Source: Rhizophagus irregularis
Lineage: Eukaryota > Glomeromycota > Glomeromycetes > Glomerales > Glomeraceae
Reading direction: 5' to 3'
Length of the DNA stretch: 64,000 bases
Assembly (NCBI RefSeq): GCF_026210795.1
Contig: NC_089457.1
Span: forward strand, 1,612,001 to 1,676,000
A program made the translations under genes and the position numbers. Positions 42,183 to 54,900 of the stretch are shown in pieces. The notes under the pieces were generated by a model, which saw only the letters and a program-made list of their open reading frames with translations, did no database searches and was not told where the DNA came from. The stretch's first letter is position 1. The number at the start of each line of letters is the position of its first letter.

Positions 42183-42799
42183 TTGCTTCTGAAGAATTAA
42201 AAGTATCAGATATATCCAATGACTTAAATGAAATGCTGAAAGATGACCCAGTCAAAATCGTTGATGAGAAATCCGCTAAAGATCGAATCGATCAATGGCG
42301 AAGGCAAGAATTACAATGTGAAAATTTTGTTATAGCCGCTGAGTCTTTTAATTTATTACATTTGGTGTCCTTGGTCCAAATTTATGATGATCTATTTAAA
42401 CTTGGAGAAAAATTAAGAACTGACCCTAATAATAATATAAAAACTACAAAATCTTGGGTTATTCAGTTCATGCGGTCTGTACTTAAAATTGGCGACAAAA
42501 TGGAACAAAGGAATAGGGTAGGATGTGATCGATTACGAAGGTTATTTAATGAAGGAATCACGAGTACGCAACTTGCGAAAGCTGGGTGCCATAAGTGCGA
42601 TTTTTTCGTTAAACAAGAATATTATGAAGTATTTTTGTCCCAAGTTTCTACATTAGAAACTCGTCGATCAATTTCAAGTTTGTCGAACGAACGTCTTTCT
42701 GAAATCTTGTCTACTGCTAATCCAGATAGTACTGCACAAAAAAAAAAGAGAAGAGTTGAATTTATGGGGGAGGAATTCATTAATATAGCGGATAAATAA
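42183..42799 (+). pseudogene. Passenger gene of hAT 3, 3' part
   Basis: Continues directly from 36653: IASEELKVSDISNDLNEMLK, then RIDQWRRQELQCENFVIAAE, QFMRSVLKIGDKMEQRNRVG and CDRLRRLFNEGITSTQLAKA, ending with a basic KKKRRVEF and TAA at 42797. The long helical part is well preserved, so only the CACTA-like insertion disrupts the gene. Function unknown. Confidence 0.6.
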
Positions 42800-42959
42800 A
42801 AAAAATAGTGAATACATTGAATATGTTGGTTAGTGGGTAATATCATTATCAACAAAGAAGCATGTATTTTATATTGGCATAAGTTATACGCGTTAGATAG
42901 ATAATTAAATGTATAGATAATTAAACGTAACATTTACATATTTTCAAATTGCACGGGAA

Positions 42960-43150
42960 AGCTTCTGTCCAAAGTTTCTAAAGCAAAAAAAAGTAAAGTT
43001 TTCTGATTATAAAGTGGACAATTTTGTCCAAAATAAAAAATAAAGTTTTCTGAATACAAAAGTGGACAATTTTGTCCAAAATAAATAATAAAGTTTTCTG
43101 AATACAAAAGTGGACAATTTTGTCCAAAAATAAAAGGGAGGACAAAATTG
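42960..43150. repeat. GTGGACAATTTTGTCCAAAA array 2 (between the two hAT 3 genes)
   Basis: Three copies, about 49 bp apart, with AATAAAGTTTTCTGAATAC between. Same core motif as arrays 1 and 3. Confidence 0.8.
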
Positions 43151-43253
43151 TTGATATGCATTATAAAATACTATCAAATTTATTAGATATTAAATGTTCA
43201 CAATAAGTACAAATATGAATATTATATAGGCAAAATAAAAGTCAAAAAAAGAA

Positions 43254-45547
43254 TTAGTTTAATTGTTCCGGATCCCATTCCTCTTCGCCATCACTATCAT
43301 ATCTTTGAGTAATAGTTGGAAGTATAGAATTATCAATAAAGAGCCCATGGTCCTAGATCTACCGTGCTTTCAATATCTAATGTTTCATCATTCATATTTG
43401 TTTCATCAGATTGATGTTCATTAAAACTATCATCATCATTCTCACTCATAATTTCTTCTTCTTCTTCAAATACTGTATTCAGCATGAGTTGAATATCATC
43501 ATCTAACTTTGAACTGCTATCACCGTTACTTGTATAATTTAAGTCTTTTTTAGCATGTTTGAGAGAATAAAGATATATTTTCGCCATTGTCTCTATAGTT
43601 TCTGGTTGCAAATTTATACGTCTCTTACCAAAGAGCCATCCCATGGCTGAAAATAATCTTTCACAACTTGCCGAGTGTGGGGTTATTGAAAATATTACTT
43701 TAGCTAGCCGCGAAAGAGAAGAAAATTTCCCATCAACTATGGAATTCCACCAATGGTAAGCTGTGTTATGAACTGAATAAGACGTGTTATATGGTTCAGA
43801 ATTATCAAAGTATGCACGAAGTTGTGCATCAAGTTCTAATCCAGAATTTTTTTTATGCCCAAGGTTTTTCCAGATTCAAAGGGCACACTTTCTAAGACGC
43901 TCAAATTGATTATCACGCATTTCATGTCCTAACAAATTTGCAAATTTATATTATTAAATGAATTTAAATAACAATAAAAAAAATAATTACCTCGGTATTT
44001 AGGATGAAGGAAGAAACCTAACAAATAGATATCCTCGTCAAACTCTTGATATCTATTAAAAAAATATTTAAAATTAAACATTAATTTTGAATCTTCTATT
44101 AAAGATACTAACCTAATACATTACCGCTTATTAAAAATGCTAATACAAGAGTTTCTTAACTCTTTATAATCATCAGTTGGCATTGACTTAAAAAATGCTG
44201 CGATATGAAGAAGATGCAGATAACAATCTGCTAAAGTTACATTACTTCCTTCTAACATGAGAATTGCTTTTTTTATCGGCTCCAAAATATCCGATAAAAT
44301 ACGAATGTCATCAAAAAACCCTTTTTTTTCAAAATTGCTTTTACAGCTTCATTAGAGATTTCGCGTTCATGATTGTCCAGGACCTAATTGAATAAACATT
44401 TTTGTATTAGGTTTTAAGTATTAGGTTTTAATTATGATTAATTTAAATATAAAGTATACGTACATGTAATAAAGCATCTTTTAATCTGTACACCGAAGAT
44501 GTACATTCATGGACTGTCGTCCATCTTGTTTCGATGTACGTTTTCAGCCCTCCACCTGCAATATTTTTTGCATCAATCGCTTCTTTAAGCCAAGTGCTGG
44601 CAAGGGTTGAATTTTTGAAGTATCTTGTTAAAATATTTGCTCGTTTTACAAGACATTTAACTTGATCTACTTTGACAATATCACTACTTATCAGATTGAT
44701 GCAATGGGCGATGCATCGTATATTGATAATGGATGGATATTCATTCGTGATTATTCGACGGGCACCTGCGACATTGGCAGCATTGTCACTGACAATAGCG
44801 ACAATTTTACTTATACCCACTTTACAAATTATATCATTTATAACTTTTGATAAATATTCAGCGGTATGTGAATTTTTAGAAAGGTCTTCAAGTTGTAATA
44901 GATATTCCTTTCTCGATGGTGTCAGCAAAATAAACGCCCATAAGCTATTCCCTCGAGGGTCTGTCCAACCATCAAGAGCTAATAAAAATATATGGATAGT
45001 TATTTTTTTAATAAAATATTTTGAAGCAATTATAGAAATTATAGATTTACCAATAGTAAAATTAGACTCTTTTTCTAATTCATTGTTGACTCGTGCATTG
45101 ACTCTGGATAATTCCGCCTCCAATAAAGTACCGTTTAGTACTCGTCACGAAGGTGGATCGTATCCTGGCTCCAGCACCTTTATCATGTCGATAAACCAAG
45201 GATTATCTGTTGTGCTAAAGGGTATGTTGCACATCACGTAGGCTTTCGTTATCACCCGGTCTAATTCATCACTCCGTCCTTTTTCTATTTTACCTCCTCC
45301 GTAAAAATTCTTAATTCCCGTTTGTCAAACCCTTTTGTTAGGATAATCTGATTCATCTTCATCTGCGCTTTCTTCCTCTTCTTTAGCAAGATTTTTCCTG
45401 ACAATTTTGGCAAAATACAATGAAACATCATTGGGGCATTTTTTACAGTAGTTTGCCAAATGTGCACTGAGGACTTGGGGCCTTCCTTGTCTCCAGTATT
45501 GTCGACAGTAACTACACGTTGCTGAATAGTGTCCTCTCGACTGCATG
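43254..45547 (-). pseudogene. hAT transposase of hAT 3, main part
   Basis: Minus-strand reading: end of a BED finger (CSYCRQYWRQGRPQVLSAHL, then NYCKKCPNDV), acidic linker, ELSRVNARVNNELEKESNFT, intron, LDGWTDPRGNSLWAFIL, KIVAIVSDNAANVAGARR (D is a catalytic candidate), CIAHCINLISSDIVK, GGGLKTYIETRWTTVHE, then hATC HSASCERLFSAMGWLFGKRR (about 43680-43610) and an acidic tail ending YDSDGEEEWDPEQLN. Defects: TGA at 45327-45325 and 45147-45145 and a +1 frameshift near 43352. The first exon is displaced to 50658 by the MULE-like insertion. Confidence 0.8.
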
Positions 45548-48500
45548 CAGTAAATTGTTATTTATTACGACTACAGCAGGCTAGTGAGTACGACTACGTG
45601 TGAGTACGCATTACATAGATATGTAATCACGTATTATGTAGTTATATGACTTGAAATGATTACACAAGTACGCAATACAATCTTTGTACTCACTGTACTC
45701 ACGTACTCACGTACCAATCATTAATTGTATAACGACCAGTTTCGGCAAATTTTTTTTTAATTTTTTCAAAAGGCAATTCATCGCGCTTTTTTTTTAATTT
45801 ATTTAAACCAGCTATTTTTCTTTATTTACAGAAATGCTGGCATTTTTTGGACTCTTAACTGATCTTAAAGTAATTCAACTTTTTTTAAAATTTATTTAAC
45901 ATTGTCTTTTATTTACCTTATTTAATAAGAATGTCGTGCTTGAATTTTTAAAGGTAAACTCATTGAGCTAAACTTAATAAAAGGGAATTTGTTTTATGTA
46001 ATTTTAACTGGTTTGAATTACAGAATAAAAATACGAAGAGCTGATAACTAGCATTTGAATAAGAACTAGTAAACCAACAAGAAAATAAAATAAATACACC
46101 ACTACAATTACCAACAAAGTAGAATTTTCTCATTATGAATGAGAGACTTTTTACGCCATTATAACTACCATATTAAAATAAAGCATTAAAGTAAGAATTT
46201 CAATATATTACTAGTCACTTTTTTTTTATTGTTTAATATTTATTCTTTTTTTTTGCTTTCTGTTTTTAAAACATAAATAATGTAAATGAAAACTAAAAGA
46301 AATCTCATTATTTAGATCATTTATATATTAGCAAAAAAATTTATTTGTATTTTTATACGATCATTTAATAACTGAAGTAAATTACATCATTGTGGATTCT
46401 TGATTGACCATTACACTTTTTTTGGTTAGTCAATTTTCAATTTAGGTGAGTTGAATACTTCTCAGTAAAAGTAAATTAGTTATTTTTTAGAATTTTAACA
46501 TTTAATTATATTTAATTATGGAAATAACCTTGACGATTTTATAATTAATAAATCTATAAAAATTATTTTCAATAACTTTTTTAGAAATTGTGTAATCATG
46601 TTTATACCAACTTTTTACAATAAAGTTTTATTTCAAACGCGTTCAAAATTTTTTCAATTTTACTTTTAATCGCGTTTTTTATATTCTGTTTTATTTTTGT
46701 AACTACAAAAACCAAATTAAAATTTTCAAACAAACTAAAATGTCTGATTTAAAAATCATTAACATTAGTTCTGATTCATCAGAGGTAAAACAATTTATTA
46801 ATATTTTAATATTATAATACAAAATTTTAAAGTTTTCATTATTTTAGAGTGAAGATCAAGAATTCTCATTGCCACAGGAACTTGCTTATAATGAAGAGAG
46901 ACTGGAAAAAACATTAGCTTTAATTAATACTATATATCATATAACTGATATTCGCCATTCTTTATTTCCCATTGAGTATCCTGATAGTTCAAATGATGGA
47001 ATTGCATATGTTTTTCATGTTGAAAACTGGGCTGATAAAAAAGCTGTATTTGGTGATGTAAGTGATGGAGTTTTATTTTTAATTATTTTGTCTTTTAATA
47101 TTAATTAATGAATTATTTTTCCTATCATTTATTTTAAGATTCAGTATAGTCTTGGAAAACCTAGTGGTGCTCATTCTAATACTTTTTGCCCGTATTTGGG
47201 AGTAAAATGCAAAGACGAAAAAAAAACATGTCAAGGGTTAAAGCTCTGCAGTATTGCTGCTTCTGATCTTACTATAAACACGACTCATACTATAGTAGAT
47301 CCTGATGTTGACCTTCTTTCAAGAAATCCCAGCTTTTTTACATTATCTTCTTTACATCAAATTCGATTAAATACACAAGAGTAATTATTTATTATTACAA
47401 TTTTTATTTATTTCTTATTGAATATTTACAAATAACAATTTAATTAAATTTCTTTTAATTTTAAGGGAATATCTTGCTGCAATTAAAACTAAATGTTGTT
47501 ATAACAATTATACATGTAATGGAAAACCTGTGGTAAGATATCACAAAGCCAATAGAAGTGATGCCAATCAGTACTTTATTGGTTGCAGTTTGTATACCTT
47601 TGGCACGCGACATAGATATATAAGTGGTAAACCTAATATTGATGAAGATCTTTTAAAAGAATTATTTAGAAATGAAGGACGAATTAGTACTATTGAGGTA
47701 ATTTAATATTTTTTCAGTTTTATTATTTTATAATAAATTTTAATATTCATTTATTTATTTATATAGGATGATAAAAAATGTTTTACCACTATTCCTAGTG
47801 CATCTAGAAAAAAAGAGTGTCGTAAGTAATTATTTATATGATTAACAAATTAATGTTTAATTTTTTTTAAATAGTAATTTTCCTATTTTTATATAGCAAT
47901 CCCTCATGTTAAAGATGGAAAAATTGAACTATTACCACTTGTAAAAATTGGATGTAATGTTATATTTCATAAATATGAACCATTAGATTTAAAATCATGT
48001 CCATATATAGTCATGGTTGTAAAAAACACTCACTCACATCCACCACCTCCTCCTCATCGAATACCTGGCCATTTACAAGAAAATGTAAAAAATTTAATTA
48101 AAAATTCAAATGATCTTTTAAGTGATACTACTCCACGAAAATTAATTTCAGGTATAAATTGTTGATTTTTTTCTTTATTTTATTTTATTTTATTTTTAAT
48201 AACTTTTGATTTTCAAAAAAGGTCCATTAATAAAAGCAGTTTTTGGAGAAGTTGTTTTATCAGATATTCATGCTTCAATGAATAATATTGATAAACTTCG
48301 TAATATTGTAATGAAAGAACAGAAATTATTACATCCACATGGACAGGGAATTATGGGAGTGGTTCATGCTTTTAATCAAAATGAAGCAAATTTACGTGAT
48401 TATATTCAAAGAATTAGTAAGTATTAATAAAAAAAGTTTAATAAATTTATTTTAAAGATAATAATACAATTATCATTATTTTTTAGTATTTACAGATAGT

Positions 48501-50570
48501 GGAAATGTTATTATTTTATGTATGATTAAATTACAAGCTATTCATATGTCGAAATTTAAATATTTTATGGTAGATATGTCCTATAAACGTGTATTTGGAG
48601 AAATGAATGAATTTGAGTTTAATGCTTATGATGAAGATAATCATAGTAGTAAGTAGTTAAGATTCTCAAACTTTGATTTTAATTATAACATAAATTAATT
48701 TTTTTTTTATTTAGTTGTAACATTTTGTAGAATTTTTACAAATGGAAGTGATTCTAAAATTTATCAATGCATGTTTACAACTTTCTTTGAAGTTTATGAA
48801 GATTTAACAGGAGAAAAGCCATCTTTTTATCATTTTAATTCAGAAAAAAAAGGATGGGCTGCTATAATTGTAGATCTTGACAAAGGTCAAGCTAAAGGAT
48901 TGTCTTTAGCTTTAAATTCTTTATGTAATTCTATAAGTGCTGAGCAACATTTACTTTATATTTTAAAGTCTTGTTCAGTTCATTTTGAAAGGTAAAAATG
49001 AAGTTTTTTGATTATTTACAAATAAATTGCTAATAATTATTTTATTTATATTAATATAGAAATGTAAGAAATTCTAAATATTCAGATGAAAGCAAATTTT
49101 TAATGCGTCAGCTTCTAAAAGCCAAAACTAAAGATGATGTAGATTTTATATTTGAGCAGTTAGAAACTATTGGTGATGAGAAAATACATGGTAAATAGGT
49201 TAATTTTATTAGAATTTGTATTATTTATATTGTTATTAACGTGATTGCTAATAAATAGATTGGATAACTGAATACCAAACACCATGGATATTAGCATCAT
49301 TGAATCATAATTATTCTTTGATGGATTATGATATTTGGATGACTACCCCTTTTGATACTAATGTATCTGAATGTTCACACGCGAATGTAAATAGAGAAGG
49401 GACGCGATTGAGATTAAAAACTGCAATATTTCAGTAAGCTATTCTAATTATATAATTATTTAATATATTTTATAATTATTAACAAAGTTATTTTTTAGTT
49501 CATGGAACTATGATCTAACATTGTATAGGCGGTTTCATAATTACCAGAAATATAATATTCCTATGTCAAGCAAGAATAAAAGTGGTACAAAACGAAAAAT
49601 AGATGCTAATAAGCGAAAAGGTAATTAATAATTTATTTATTTATTAAATTTAATTCTTATTACTTATCTATTATTATTTATCTTTAGAAAAACGAAAGAA
49701 TATCCAAATTCAAAAATTACCAAACAAAAGGCAGAAAGTGAGTGTTAAGGAAAATGACTCAGAATTTCAAAAAAGAATTCAGGAGTTGGAATATGAAGAA
49801 CGTAAGGAAGAACTAGAAAGAAAAAGATTGGATAACCAATTGAAGAAATTGGAAATTGCACAGAAGGAAAAGGAGTTAAAGGAGTTAAATGAATAAGTAT
49901 TATATAATGAACTTATTTTAAGTTATAGCTTTTAATTGTTATGTGCCTAAACTAAATAAAATATAAGCTGTGACGTTAATTACTGATAATTAAAAAATTA
50001 TTTTAAAGAGACGTATAGGTTGTTTATTAGAATTAACAATATTTATATAACTATGATCGCTTTTTTATTATTTTACACAGGTTGTACATCCTGTAAGGAT
50101 GTTAGTAGATAAAACATAAAACAATTCGTCTTTTACCAATCACTAAAATTAAAAAAAAGTAGAAAACAATAATCTGTCTAACATTTTTTATAGAAATTCG
50201 CCCTTTTTATTTCATTTGTATTCTTTTTTTTATAACATGTATTTTAGAAGAGTTTAATTACAAAAAAGAAAATTGCAATTTTTTCTTTTATATGTACAGT
50301 TGTTTATGTTTTATTAATTTCGTGTTTCATACGTTATATTGTAATATGGTAAAAATAAAACTTAATATATAAGCTCTTCAGGAATGTAAAAATGAAGTAG
50401 TGTAGTACTGTAGTTCAACGGTGTAATAATATTTCACTTAAAAAATAATTTAAAGTTCGTCAAATATATTGAGAATACATGTGAGTACATGTGAGTACAT
50501 GAGTACAAGATATTCAATTCACGTACTCGTACTCACAGCTGCGTTGTAGTCGTAATAATTAACTATATAA
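45548..50570. mobile_element. MULE-like transposon, 5.0 kb, 11-bp target duplication TCGACTGCATG
   Basis: TCGACTGCATG lies at 45537-45547 and 50571-50581. The ends share TATTACGACTACA followed by GTGAGTACGACTACGTG-type sequence in inverted orientation over roughly 45 bp; GAGTAC/GTACTC words repeat further in. A 9-11-bp duplication and longer TIR fit Mutator-like elements. It carries one plus-strand gene of 13 exons with no disabling change seen (46740-49896), so it may be an autonomous and fairly recent insertion. Confidence 0.75.
46740..49896 (+). CDS. Putative MULE-like transposase, 13 exons, apparently intact (769 aa)
   Basis: Exons 46740-46784, 46848-47057, 47139-47380, 47466-47697, 47767-47821, 47897-48151, 48222-48416, 48487-48648, 48715-48991, 49060-49190, 49259-49433, 49499-49620 and 49688-49896 all have GT-AG borders and matching phases and sum to 770 codons. 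N-terminal half: Cys-rich zinc-binding style (CPYLGVKCKDEKKTCQGLKL, KTKCCYNNYTC...YFIGC), CPYIVMVVKNTHSHPPPPPH. Core: YFMVDMSYKRVFGEMNEFEF and AIIVDLDKGQAKGLSLAL supply candidate catalytic Asp residues, with CSVHFERN later, a pattern seen in MULE cores. C-terminus: basic KRKIDANKRK and a Glu/Lys coiled coil. Resembles an expanded Glomeromycotina family from memory; the transposase role is inferred mainly from its place alone between TIRs. Confidence 0.65.
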
Positions 50571-50581
50571 TCGACTGCATG

Positions 50582-50658
50582 TTACCTTATATCATATGAT
50601 TACACCATACATCTGATGGTGGTCGACCTTTGCTTACCTTAAAAGGACCGCTTGACAT
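50582..50658 (-). pseudogene. First exon of the hAT 3 transposase, separated by the MULE-like element
   Basis: MSSGPFKVSKGRPPSDVW from ATG 50658, parallel to the GGRPPNSIWEDI start of the hAT 2 transposase. An in-frame TAA (50589-50587) precedes the junction, after which GN-MQSRGHYSATCSYC continues at 45547. Confidence 0.7.
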
Positions 50659-50814
50659 GACGTTATAAAGAGCAAAACTTGAAATTAAAAGAGTTTGTCA
50701 TCAATATCGTTTTAAAGTTTGATTTAGTAGTACAAGATGTTGATTGATTAAGATCACGCCTAATTGTAAATTGTGAAGTTTAAATTTCAATAATGTGAAA
50801 ATTTGTAAATTTAA

Positions 50815-51075
50815 CTGGACAAAGAGAAAAATTGAACAAAATTGTCCAGAAACAATACGAGGAATAAGGTGACCAGAAATAATACAAGAAAAAAAAGTGG
50901 ACAAAATTGTCCAGAAGCGATGGATGTCCAAAAATGATAGAAAAAAAAGTGGACAAAATTGTCCAGAAGCGATGGATGTCCAAAAATGATAGAAAAAAAA
51001 GTGGACAAAATTGTCCAGAAGTGATGGATATCCAAAAATGATAGAAAAAAAGTGGACAAAATTGTCCAGAAATAT
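50815..51075. repeat. GTGGACAAAATTGTCCAGAA array 3
   Basis: Five copies, about 57 bp apart (with GCGATGGATGTCCAAAAATG between). Overlapping hydrophobic minus ORFs here are repeat artefacts. Confidence 0.85.
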
Positions 51076-51289
51076 TACGAGTAAAAAGTGTATAAAATTG
51101 AATCAAAGAAGTCTTGGTATAGCATGATATCATCATCAGACGAAGTTGATTGTGATGAATAAATAGTATGTTTAATTCAGTATAATAACTTTGACAAAAA
51201 AAAAATTATAAAAATAACACTTCTAATTTCAACAATTTTTAATATGTCGGGATGACGAATTCTTTATTTTGAATTGATGGTTTTTTACT

Positions 51290-51590
51290 TGATATTATTT
51301 TATTTAACATTGCGGATTTGCAATACAGTATTGATTTACGGATTCATTGCGGATTTGCGATACAGTATTGATTTGCGGATTCATTGCGAACTTGCGGATT
51401 CATTGCGGATTTGCAATATAGTATTGATTTGCGGATTCATTACGGACTTGCGGATTCATTGCGGATTTGCGATACAGTATTGATTTGCGGATTCATTGCG
51501 GACTTGTGGATTCATTGCGGATATGCGGATTCATATGCGCAATTCAATTCTTAAATCCGCAATACTGCAGATTTGGAAAAGCAATTTTGG
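51290..51590. repeat. Right subterminal GCGGATTTGC repeats of hAT 3
   Basis: TTGCGGATTCATTGCGGATT and ACAGTATTGATTTGCGGATT tandem words leading to the right TIR. Confidence 0.85.
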
Positions 51591-51609
51591 CACCATCCTT
51601 AGTCTACAT

Positions 51610-51705
51610 ACCTAATAGTTTTCTTCAATTTACAATAACCAAGTGACATGGTTATCAGTCCTTATCAAAAAATACAAGAATACCTGATGATAAGATTACA
51701 TGGTC
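51610..51705. other. Flank of hAT 3 (continuation of the virus-like block) up to the LINE
   Basis: Joins the sequence at 34446 if hAT 3 is removed. ACATGGTTATCAGTCCTTAT (51651) and ACATGGTCATCAGTCCTTAT (51702) are near-copies, so a LINE-tail duplication is present here. No ORF. Confidence 0.4.
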
Positions 51706-51988
51706 ATCAGTCCTTATCAAGGCAAACATGGCATAGTAGCCTTTATCTTTATTAAATTTATTTAACGAACTTACAAAAATAAAATAAAATTTTCAAAGTA
51801 CAAAAAAGAAAAATAAAATTAACTAAAAACAAAACTATATAGTCTCCAAAACAGTAATAAAGCTATAAAATTAATTCGAAAAGGAAAAAATCGCATAACA
51901 CTAAAACTATCCTGATCCCCCGCCTAGATATATTCCAACCTAAGAAGAAGCAACTATGCAAACAAACCAACGAACAATGCGCCCATTA

Positions 51989-54900
51989 TTAAAATCGACA
52001 CACCACCCTGCTAAAGCTGTTAGTAAATTGCACCGTTAGACGACTCATAAAACCTGAATAGTGATTAAACCAAGGCAAACCATATTTCATCGAGTTCTTT
52101 AAATAGTCAATGTCGGAGTCACGTGCGGCGCCGGAAAGGGTCAGAGGAGGTAAAGTTGAGAAAGGTAAGTACGAGGACTTTGGCAAATTAGAAGGCCGAG
52201 AAAGTTTGAGTTTTTGAGTAATATTCATCGCGTCTTCCCATTTAGATTTATCATAGGAGCGCGGTAGCCAAATTCTTTTTCTGATCTTTTAGATAAAGTG
52301 ATTGTGGATAGCAGAGATGACCTTCATCGCTGAGTTTCGTGGAGTGGAAAGTTCTTCAAAAAATTCAACGAAAGATTTTGGAAGGCAGCCACGGACAAGA
52401 CTATATGAGGCCCAATTTGAAGAAGAAAAGGACCAACAAGGAAGAGATGTAAATTTGTTAATGATTAGAGAGGGATCCTTTTTAACGAGATCACCAGCTT
52501 CTTGGAGTTTTGTGATAAAGTGTTTTTGATAGGCAAGGAGAATCTGTTCCATAGCGATGCGTCTACATTTGCACATAAACAAGTGCATGAAATCTTCCTT
52601 GGAGTCGAGGCATGAACGACATGTTAAAATGTCGATATACAAGTCCGGGCGAATTCTTTTAAGATGTTCCAAGGTAGGTAAATCTTCCAAAAAGAGTTTG
52701 AATTTGAAGGTGCGATGAAAGGAAGCATGAGCATGAGTAAAGGAGGCATCATGCTGAAATTCAGAATTTAACAAGAACCAGGTGAGATTCCAATCAATCA
52801 CGAAATCTGAAATGGAAGATAAAATACTGGCAAAGTTAAAACGCGATAAACGCGTTAATCTATGCATCCACAGCATCTGCGAATATTGTTTGAATAAACG
52901 TCGAGAATTAGATTCGCATAAAATATCATCATATTTTAATAAGAAATCATAAGGAGATACATGATCCAGATCAGAAAGAAGGATTGCGGAAGGAGAAGAA
53001 TGCGCAGAATTGGCCAAAGAGTCCGTGTAGTCATTGTAGAAATTACCAGAGTGACCTTTCACTTTAACAGCCGTGACGGATAAAGATTTGGATGAAATAA
53101 GATGTTCAATGTTAGTCCAGAGTTCAAAATTGGTGGTCTTGTAATAAAGCCTACTATTGGAATAAGAAAAGGTAGCACATAGACGAAGACCATCTATGGC
53201 AGATTGAGAGTCAGTATAAATAGTGACCGTTGAAGAAGGAGGAGTAACTGTCAGGGCAGCATGTATAGCGGCAATTTCAGCTCTTGTAGAAGAAGGCCAA
53301 TTGTGAATTATTCCATGAGCGTGGGCAGCGATAGATTGGAAAAAACCAGCGCCATCGAGGACTTGAACCCAAGACCAACCCATTGAAACGTCAGGAGTGC
53401 CAAGGTTAATTAAGGAACCATCGGTGTAAAAACAATAATGGTTGTCAGGAGCAGTCGCTAACGGAGAGGTAGCAAAAGCAAGAGGAGTAGCCGAGCCCAA
53501 AGAGGGAGGAAGAGAAGGAGAAGGAGGAGTAATCACATCTACTTGTGAAAAATTAGGTTGAAAGTCCAGACGACCATGGTATGTTCTTACAGTCTCGTCA
53601 AGGTCTGCCCAAGTAAAAGACGAAGTAATAATGGTGGTGTCATGTCTAATACGCTCCTGCGTTGTTGGGAGAATTAAAGATCTGAGGGGAGAAAGTTTTG
53701 GGATGATACATAAAGGAGTAACATCTGTTAGATTGCGTTTAGTATGGGTAACCGGGACATGTTTAGAACAACCAGGACAAGGAGTGAGCGTAATAACATC
53801 ATTAGGTCGAGTCACACAATCAGAGGTCCAATGGACAATCTTGCAGGAATATTGTTGTTTGCTGAGTTGTTTTCCAAAAAGAGGAGAGCCATCTTCATCC
53901 AAAGTCACGATCCATTTCATGGATTTTCTAGAGGAACCGAAGGCTGGAACCAAGTCAATGTTTGAAGGGATAGCATCAGAAGAGAATTGATCCAAGAGCA
54001 GAGAATTGGAATTTGGAACAGTGACGCAATGTTGAATGTCATTGAACCATTTATGTGGGAGGACTCGATGACCTTTCCTACTTGATAAATTGGATAAATA
54101 AACATTCCAAGTGATCATATGGGTTCCTTGAGACGTGATAAATTAAGATAGGTAATAAAGTTGCAAACTTCTAAGACGTCGGAAGTAAGAAATAAAAATT
54201 TTTGGAGTCATAACGTCAAATAAAGGCGTATGACCATCAGATATAGTGAGGTCAGGCAAAGTTGAAAGTCGTGAACGCGACAACTTGAAGGGAGTGGTGG
54301 TTAGGAGAGCAATAGTGCATGCGATATAATCCTGTTTAAAAGCAAAAAGTTTAGTCCATATAGTCCAATCTTTAACTAACAATGGGGAAATAGAAATCAA
54401 AAAAGAAAATTGAATTAAACGTAATCTATATAAAAACAAATATTTCATAAAAGAAGAAGAAGAATTAGCTAACAAAAATAAATTAGTTAAATGTGTTTGT
54501 GATTGGTGAAAAAATAAATTAATTAATCCCAGGCCTTGAGACAAAAACAAAATAGAATCAGGGAGTACTCGTGAAAAGTTGGCCTTATGTTTAACCAAGG
54601 AACGGATACTACTAGTTGCCGAAGCACATTTAGATTCGGAGAGGTGAGTGACTTGCATACGGTATTCCAATTTCGGAATAAGAACGGTATTGTGCAGGTA
54701 AACAACTTGTTTAGCAGATAATTTGGCAGGGCGAACGATAGCCGCGAAGGAATTGCATTCACGAGCAACTTGTTTCTTGACAAAATCACTAGAACCAGTG
54801 ACATTAAACCAAACGCCCAGGAAGCGGAAGGAGCTATTCATGGAGATAGGCACAATAGAAATAGAAGGAACTTTGTTCAGTCCAGATAATTGCAAGTCAA

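Larger units (their letters stand above)
34455..51601. mobile_element. hAT transposon 3, 17.1 kb with nested insertions, target duplication GTCTACAT
   Basis: TAAGGATGGTGCC at the left end and its inverse (GGCACCATCCTTA) at the right; GTCTACAT flanks both (34447-34454 and 51602-51609). GCGGATTTGC-type repeats lie inside both ends. Native content is a plus-strand gene (34777-42799) and a minus-strand hAT transposase (43254-50658), plus three arrays of GGACAATTTTGTCC-type motifs. About 10.5 kb is later insertions: a CACTA-like element in the first gene and a MULE-like element in the second. TIR and transposase resemble hAT 2, so both belong to one two-gene hAT lineage. Confidence 0.9.

Noticed and set aside
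53631-53990. Plus-strand ORFs over the LINEs (also 62156-62515, 54723-54971, 63248-63496)
   Set aside because: Antisense shadows, duplicated because the LINE is present twice; no domain content.
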